From Sipunculus nudus (Eukaryota > Annelida > Sipuncula > Golfingiida > Sipunculidae), in the NCBI GenBank assembly GCA_026874595.1, contig CM049316.1, forward strand, positions 23,027,839 to 23,091,838: a stretch of 64,000 nt of DNA. Reading direction: 5' to 3'. This document shows positions 61,001 to 64,000 of the stretch, piece by piece; within the stretch, counting starts at the first letter, position 1; each line of letters starts with the position of its first letter. The notes beneath the pieces are model-generated. The model had not been told where the DNA came from. It saw only the letters and a list, made by a program, of their open reading frames with translations, and ran no database searches. The position numbers and the translations under genes are program-made.

Positions 61001-62087
61001 TGGCGGAGGACCCGGCTCTTGCCAGGTTGGTATTTGATGGTGTTTTTAGAGGGCCGTAGACACGGGAAGGGGGTCTGCAATTTAAATGATACAATGGTCA
61101 ACCCTTTAGTGTAAAAATTAGTGGAACATTGGGTTCATTAAGGCCATATAAAAAAGAAATTATTGATCTACGAATGACGACCTATTGTTTGCAAATTACG
61201 TCCCGGTCTTCGGAAATTGCTGCTGTTTCAAATTTCTGCTATGGCATATACATTTTGATTATTCTGAAATGTATTAAAAACTGAAAAAAATATATGTTGT
61301 TTATATATCATGCCGATATTTGAGGTAAAATTCGTATTTTGCTTGAAGGATGGCAAAATTACACTTGCTGTGTCTTACCAGGAATTACATAGAGCTTATG
61401 TTTGTGTGTTCATGTCCTAATGGATTCTTCCATTTGCAGCCATTTAGATACGTTCGTATTTGAATTTTGCCTGCCGTTGAATCATGGACGACAAATAATA
61501 CATCAATTTGCATTAAATTGATACTTTCTTATGCATTGTAAATATTTCTGTGTGTTTTGGTTACAGGCTGACGTATTTCGATAAAACCGTCCTCGTTTTC
61601 ACTGACGGTCATGAGACATGTCACGAAGTATATATCACAAACTCATGATTCAATATGTTAAAGCGCATCAGACAGATAGATAAATAGTTCATATTTGCAG
61701 TGTGCACTATATTGCGGATGTTATCGACAAATGATGCGTCTGTGTGCAACCTAGAATATATATCTGTGATACATTGCAGGTTCATGGTGCGTTAATATTC
61801 ATTTTTGCTATACATAACTGAATTCTGGATTAATCTTTTATCCTTATATACATATATTTATATATACTTCATGTGCCCAACATGTAAAATTTGTATAGCA
61901 TCAAATCGGTTTTGTTTGTTGTTTTATTAAGGGTGACTCAGGCGGCCCGATGACTCATGCCAGCAACGGGCTGATGATCGATGTGACGTCATGGGATGTT
62001 GGAACCAGCAGCGACAGCTGTACGACTTCGTACCAATTTGTGTACGCTCGTGTCAGCTACCTCCGCAGCTGGATTGACGCCAACTAA
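58074..62087 (+). pseudogene. Serine protease duplicate lacking exons 1-2
   Basis: Exons matching 3-6 of the intact protease lie at 58074-58158, 58733-58843, 60872-61025 and 61932-62087. No signal-peptide exon and no exon with the TAAHC histidine is present. Exon 4 has a doubled CATTCCAA and two deletions that remove the Asp region (111 against 169 bases), and GGTTGGGG has lost a G. Exon 5 is one base short. Joined to exon 4 in its phase it meets a TAG within four codons, yet read in its ancestral phase it is open (SGLNIFNCAATT, MHVCVHGGG). The last exon keeps GDSGGP, but Gly216 has become Asp (SWDVG). Splice sites and the poly(A) signal survive. It cannot make an active protease. Confidence 0.9.
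59165..60460. mobile_element. Insertion in intron 4 of the pseudogene
   Basis: This sequence is absent from the other copy. Near 59233 it contains TTACAGTGGAACCCC, which resembles the end of a pogo/Tigger-type element with TA target, followed by ATTACGACCACCCTGGGG and an inverted GGTCGTAATC. A 63-residue minus-strand frame at 59558-59749 is unrecognised. The other end was not found. Confidence 0.45.
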
Positions 62088-62103
62088 ATACAAGTCTGTG
62101 GAC

Positions 62104-62109
62104 AATAAA
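62104..62109 (+). terminator. Retained poly(A) signal of the pseudogene
   Basis: AATAAA in the same position relative to the stop as in the intact gene. Confidence 0.6.
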
Positions 62110-63676
62110 CTGATAAATGAGATAATAAGTAGTGTTCTTCTTACTCTGAAATATCACACCTGTATATAAACACTCAACTAATGGTTAAAGTACACTGTCA
62201 TTTATCACTGAAGACAACAAACAACAATCATATCACCTAAGATAACACAAAAACAGTATTGTGCTACGCGCCGTGGTAATAATGAAAATGCAATGAGCGG
62301 GCGATTTTTTCTTTCCTGGTCGAGACAAAATAACGTTTGAATACTAGATGACGCTGAAAAGCAAGTGCGGTAGTTACCCATAAATAACAAGAATCGTGTT
62401 CAAAGGTACCTAATTAAATCCATTTTTCATCCCTTAAAGAATTCAGTCAAGGAGTTGTGCCAAATCACACATAAAAAAACATTAATAATGACCTGGTCTT
62501 AATTTGGAAATAAGAAAATATAACAAAAATTGTTTGCCGATTATCCGTAGAACAACATTCTTTTTGTTTGGCCATAAATTATTAATGATTGCTAAGATTT
62601 TTACTTTATTTTTCTCCAAATGAGTTTTATGTGTGTACCAGAATGATACCCTGTACACCACGTACCGCCGCCAGGGCAAAACAAATTAATCCTGGTCAGC
62701 ACCAAAATTGGTTTATAATCCTGTTATCACCTACCCATACTAAAATTCAAATTCCGAAAAAAAATGCTATATTAACGAGAGCCAATATCGACCACAGATG
62801 TTAGTAATGCATTTACTTACGTTAAACACCAACCGGCGCTGATGGACGGCCAGGTCATATTTAGTGTGTAAATTATCAAGGTATATTTTAAGGAAATTCT
62901 AGAATTGCAAATACGTTTAAACAAGCGTTCTCCCTCAGTATAAAATGAGGCCTATAGAGGAATATATATAGTACAAAAAAGACAGATGGACTGTAGGTTT
63001 ATGAGAGAGAGAGAGCTTTAAACTTTAATGTTTTAAATTACTGGTTGATTCCAAATATGTACATATGGCTTTTTTAAATAAAATATTGATATCATGAACG
63101 ATACATGAATGAAAAAGTACATAAACATGATAGATAAATCTTATTTAAGGGTCAATTGTATTATGTTTACTGTTCGATGAAATTCAACTATTTATGCTCA
63201 TGGGTATAAAAGTGGTTTTCAGTCTGTGAAGGATGCTGTTAAATTTTATAACATCACAAATATTAAATTACACATGCACATCTTCTACAAAACACGCACA
63301 CAAATGGGGGTCACCTACACGGTAAAATTTACCCTGCAAAGTACGACCTCACGATTCATTGCTCAATGAGTGGAACTACTAATCGCATTGTTATGACCGT
63401 CTTGAGTCAATAGACTCCCTTGATGTTCATAGGGCCAGTGCCTTAATGGGAAGATTAATTGGAGAGTCCCGGAAGTTTAATGAAATATGTATCAAACAAA
63501 ATGTTCGAATGCTGAACAACTTTTATTACATTGCAATCCCCGGGTAAGTATTGAAGTCTGGGTGAAGAACTACATCAAAATTAAAAAAACAGTAATAAGA
63601 TTTTCATAGAAACAGACACTGTCATTCCTAAATTAACAAAATAAACAATCATATTTTCATAATTACAGTAATAATA
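62110..63676. other. Duplicated 3' flank with no gene
   Basis: Matches 51127-53000, including CACCAACCGGCGCTG near 62829 (CACCAACCAGCGCTG near 52175) and CACGGTAAAATTTACCCTGC near 63318. The short frames here have no domain. Confidence 0.6.
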
Positions 63677-64000
63677 GCAATACAAAAGAAAAAACCTACA
63701 GTGTTTTAATTATTGTTTGGCATCCGGTGAAATGACCCCAAGCCAAAGACAAGCAATAATTACATTAATTGAAAAAACAGGCAAATATATCAGATTATTT
63801 AAATCATGGCGTCCAATTAGCCTTATCAACGTGGATGTTAAAATTCTAAGTACAGTACTTTGCAATAGGTTAAAAAGAATTTTGCCTGAGTTAATAAAAG
63901 GAGACCAGTGTGCATTTTTATATGGAAGGTACATTGGCGTACCATTAAGAATTATATCAGATGTCATGAGATATACAGAACAAGAAAATATGTCCGGTAA
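63677..64000 (+). mobile_element. L1/Tx1-like LINE reverse transcriptase fragment
   Basis: One open frame from about 63677 to the window edge reads the start of a non-LTR reverse transcriptase: ASGEMTPSQRQAIITLIEK, KSWRPISLINVDVKILS, NRLKRILPELI, DQCAFLYGRYIG, and ISDVMRYTE. In this family these blocks are the palm entry (SxSQRxxxxxLIxKK, NWRPISLLNVDYKI, ANRLKxxL, QxGFVxGRxI). The catalytic FADD block would lie beyond the window. The frame is closed upstream by three stops in the duplicated flank, so the element is 5'-truncated exactly at the end of the protease duplication. No frameshift is seen in the visible 108 codons. Confidence 0.88.

Larger units (their letters stand above)
56930..63690 (+). 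repeat. Segmental duplication, downstream copy
   Basis: Matches 44305-53010 in order and orientation. It has a net loss between about 57760 and 58070, the interval corresponding to 45140-47085, and different insertions in intron 4. The right end coincides with the start of a LINE fragment at about 63690. Confidence 0.85.

Overview
The window is nuclear DNA from an animal, probably an invertebrate and plausibly a mollusc or other lophotrochozoan. The case rests on GT-AG introns, a signal-peptide trypsin-fold protease with six small exons, tandem C-type lectin genes, tRNA-derived SINEs, an L1/Tx1-like LINE, a Bel/Pao-like LTR-element remnant, AT-rich spacers with many (TA)n tracts, and large satellite blocks. 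The species cannot be fixed from sequence alone. Most of the short open frames in the window are not genes.

Region 1 (about 2.2-10.5 kb) is a decaying C-type lectin domain (CTLD) cluster. The first copy has three intact 3' exons, the second is a short eroded exon, and the third has all three exons but a single in-frame TAA. SINEs and a palindromic insertion lie among them. Region 2 (12.6-17.3 kb) is an old DNA transposon. Its inverted arms of about 0.7 kb enclose the broken, intron-containing remains of a transposase-like gene of a family I know only from uncharacterised invertebrate proteins. A smaller element with terminal inverted repeats follows at 18.0-19.0 kb.

Region 3 (22.3-28.2 kb) is a 34-bp satellite field. 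It contains a homogeneous core of 35 units, two 33-bp sub-arrays and a near-identical 531-bp duplication. Region 4 (28.2-31.8 kb) holds microsatellites, a 100-bp tandem duplication and a fold-back element with a (TA)n(GA)n loop. Region 5 (32.0-36.1 kb) is a 33-bp minisatellite of about 125 units, open in four of six frames. It has higher-order structure and ends at AATAAA plus an A run. Two blocks of a 44-bp minisatellite follow, then mollusc-style repeat elements at 38-41.5 kb.

Region 6 (42.1-51.1 kb) is the best gene in the window: a complete six-exon S1-family serine protease of 267 codons with TATA box, initiator, signal peptide, activation site, catalytic triad and poly(A) signal. Most of it (about 44.3-53.0 kb) was duplicated downstream (about 56.9-63.7 kb). 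The duplicate lacks the signal-peptide exon and the His exon, has lost the catalytic Asp and is frame-broken. A Bel/Pao-like remnant lies between the copies on the minus strand. The second copy ends where a LINE reverse transcriptase fragment begins and runs off the window edge.
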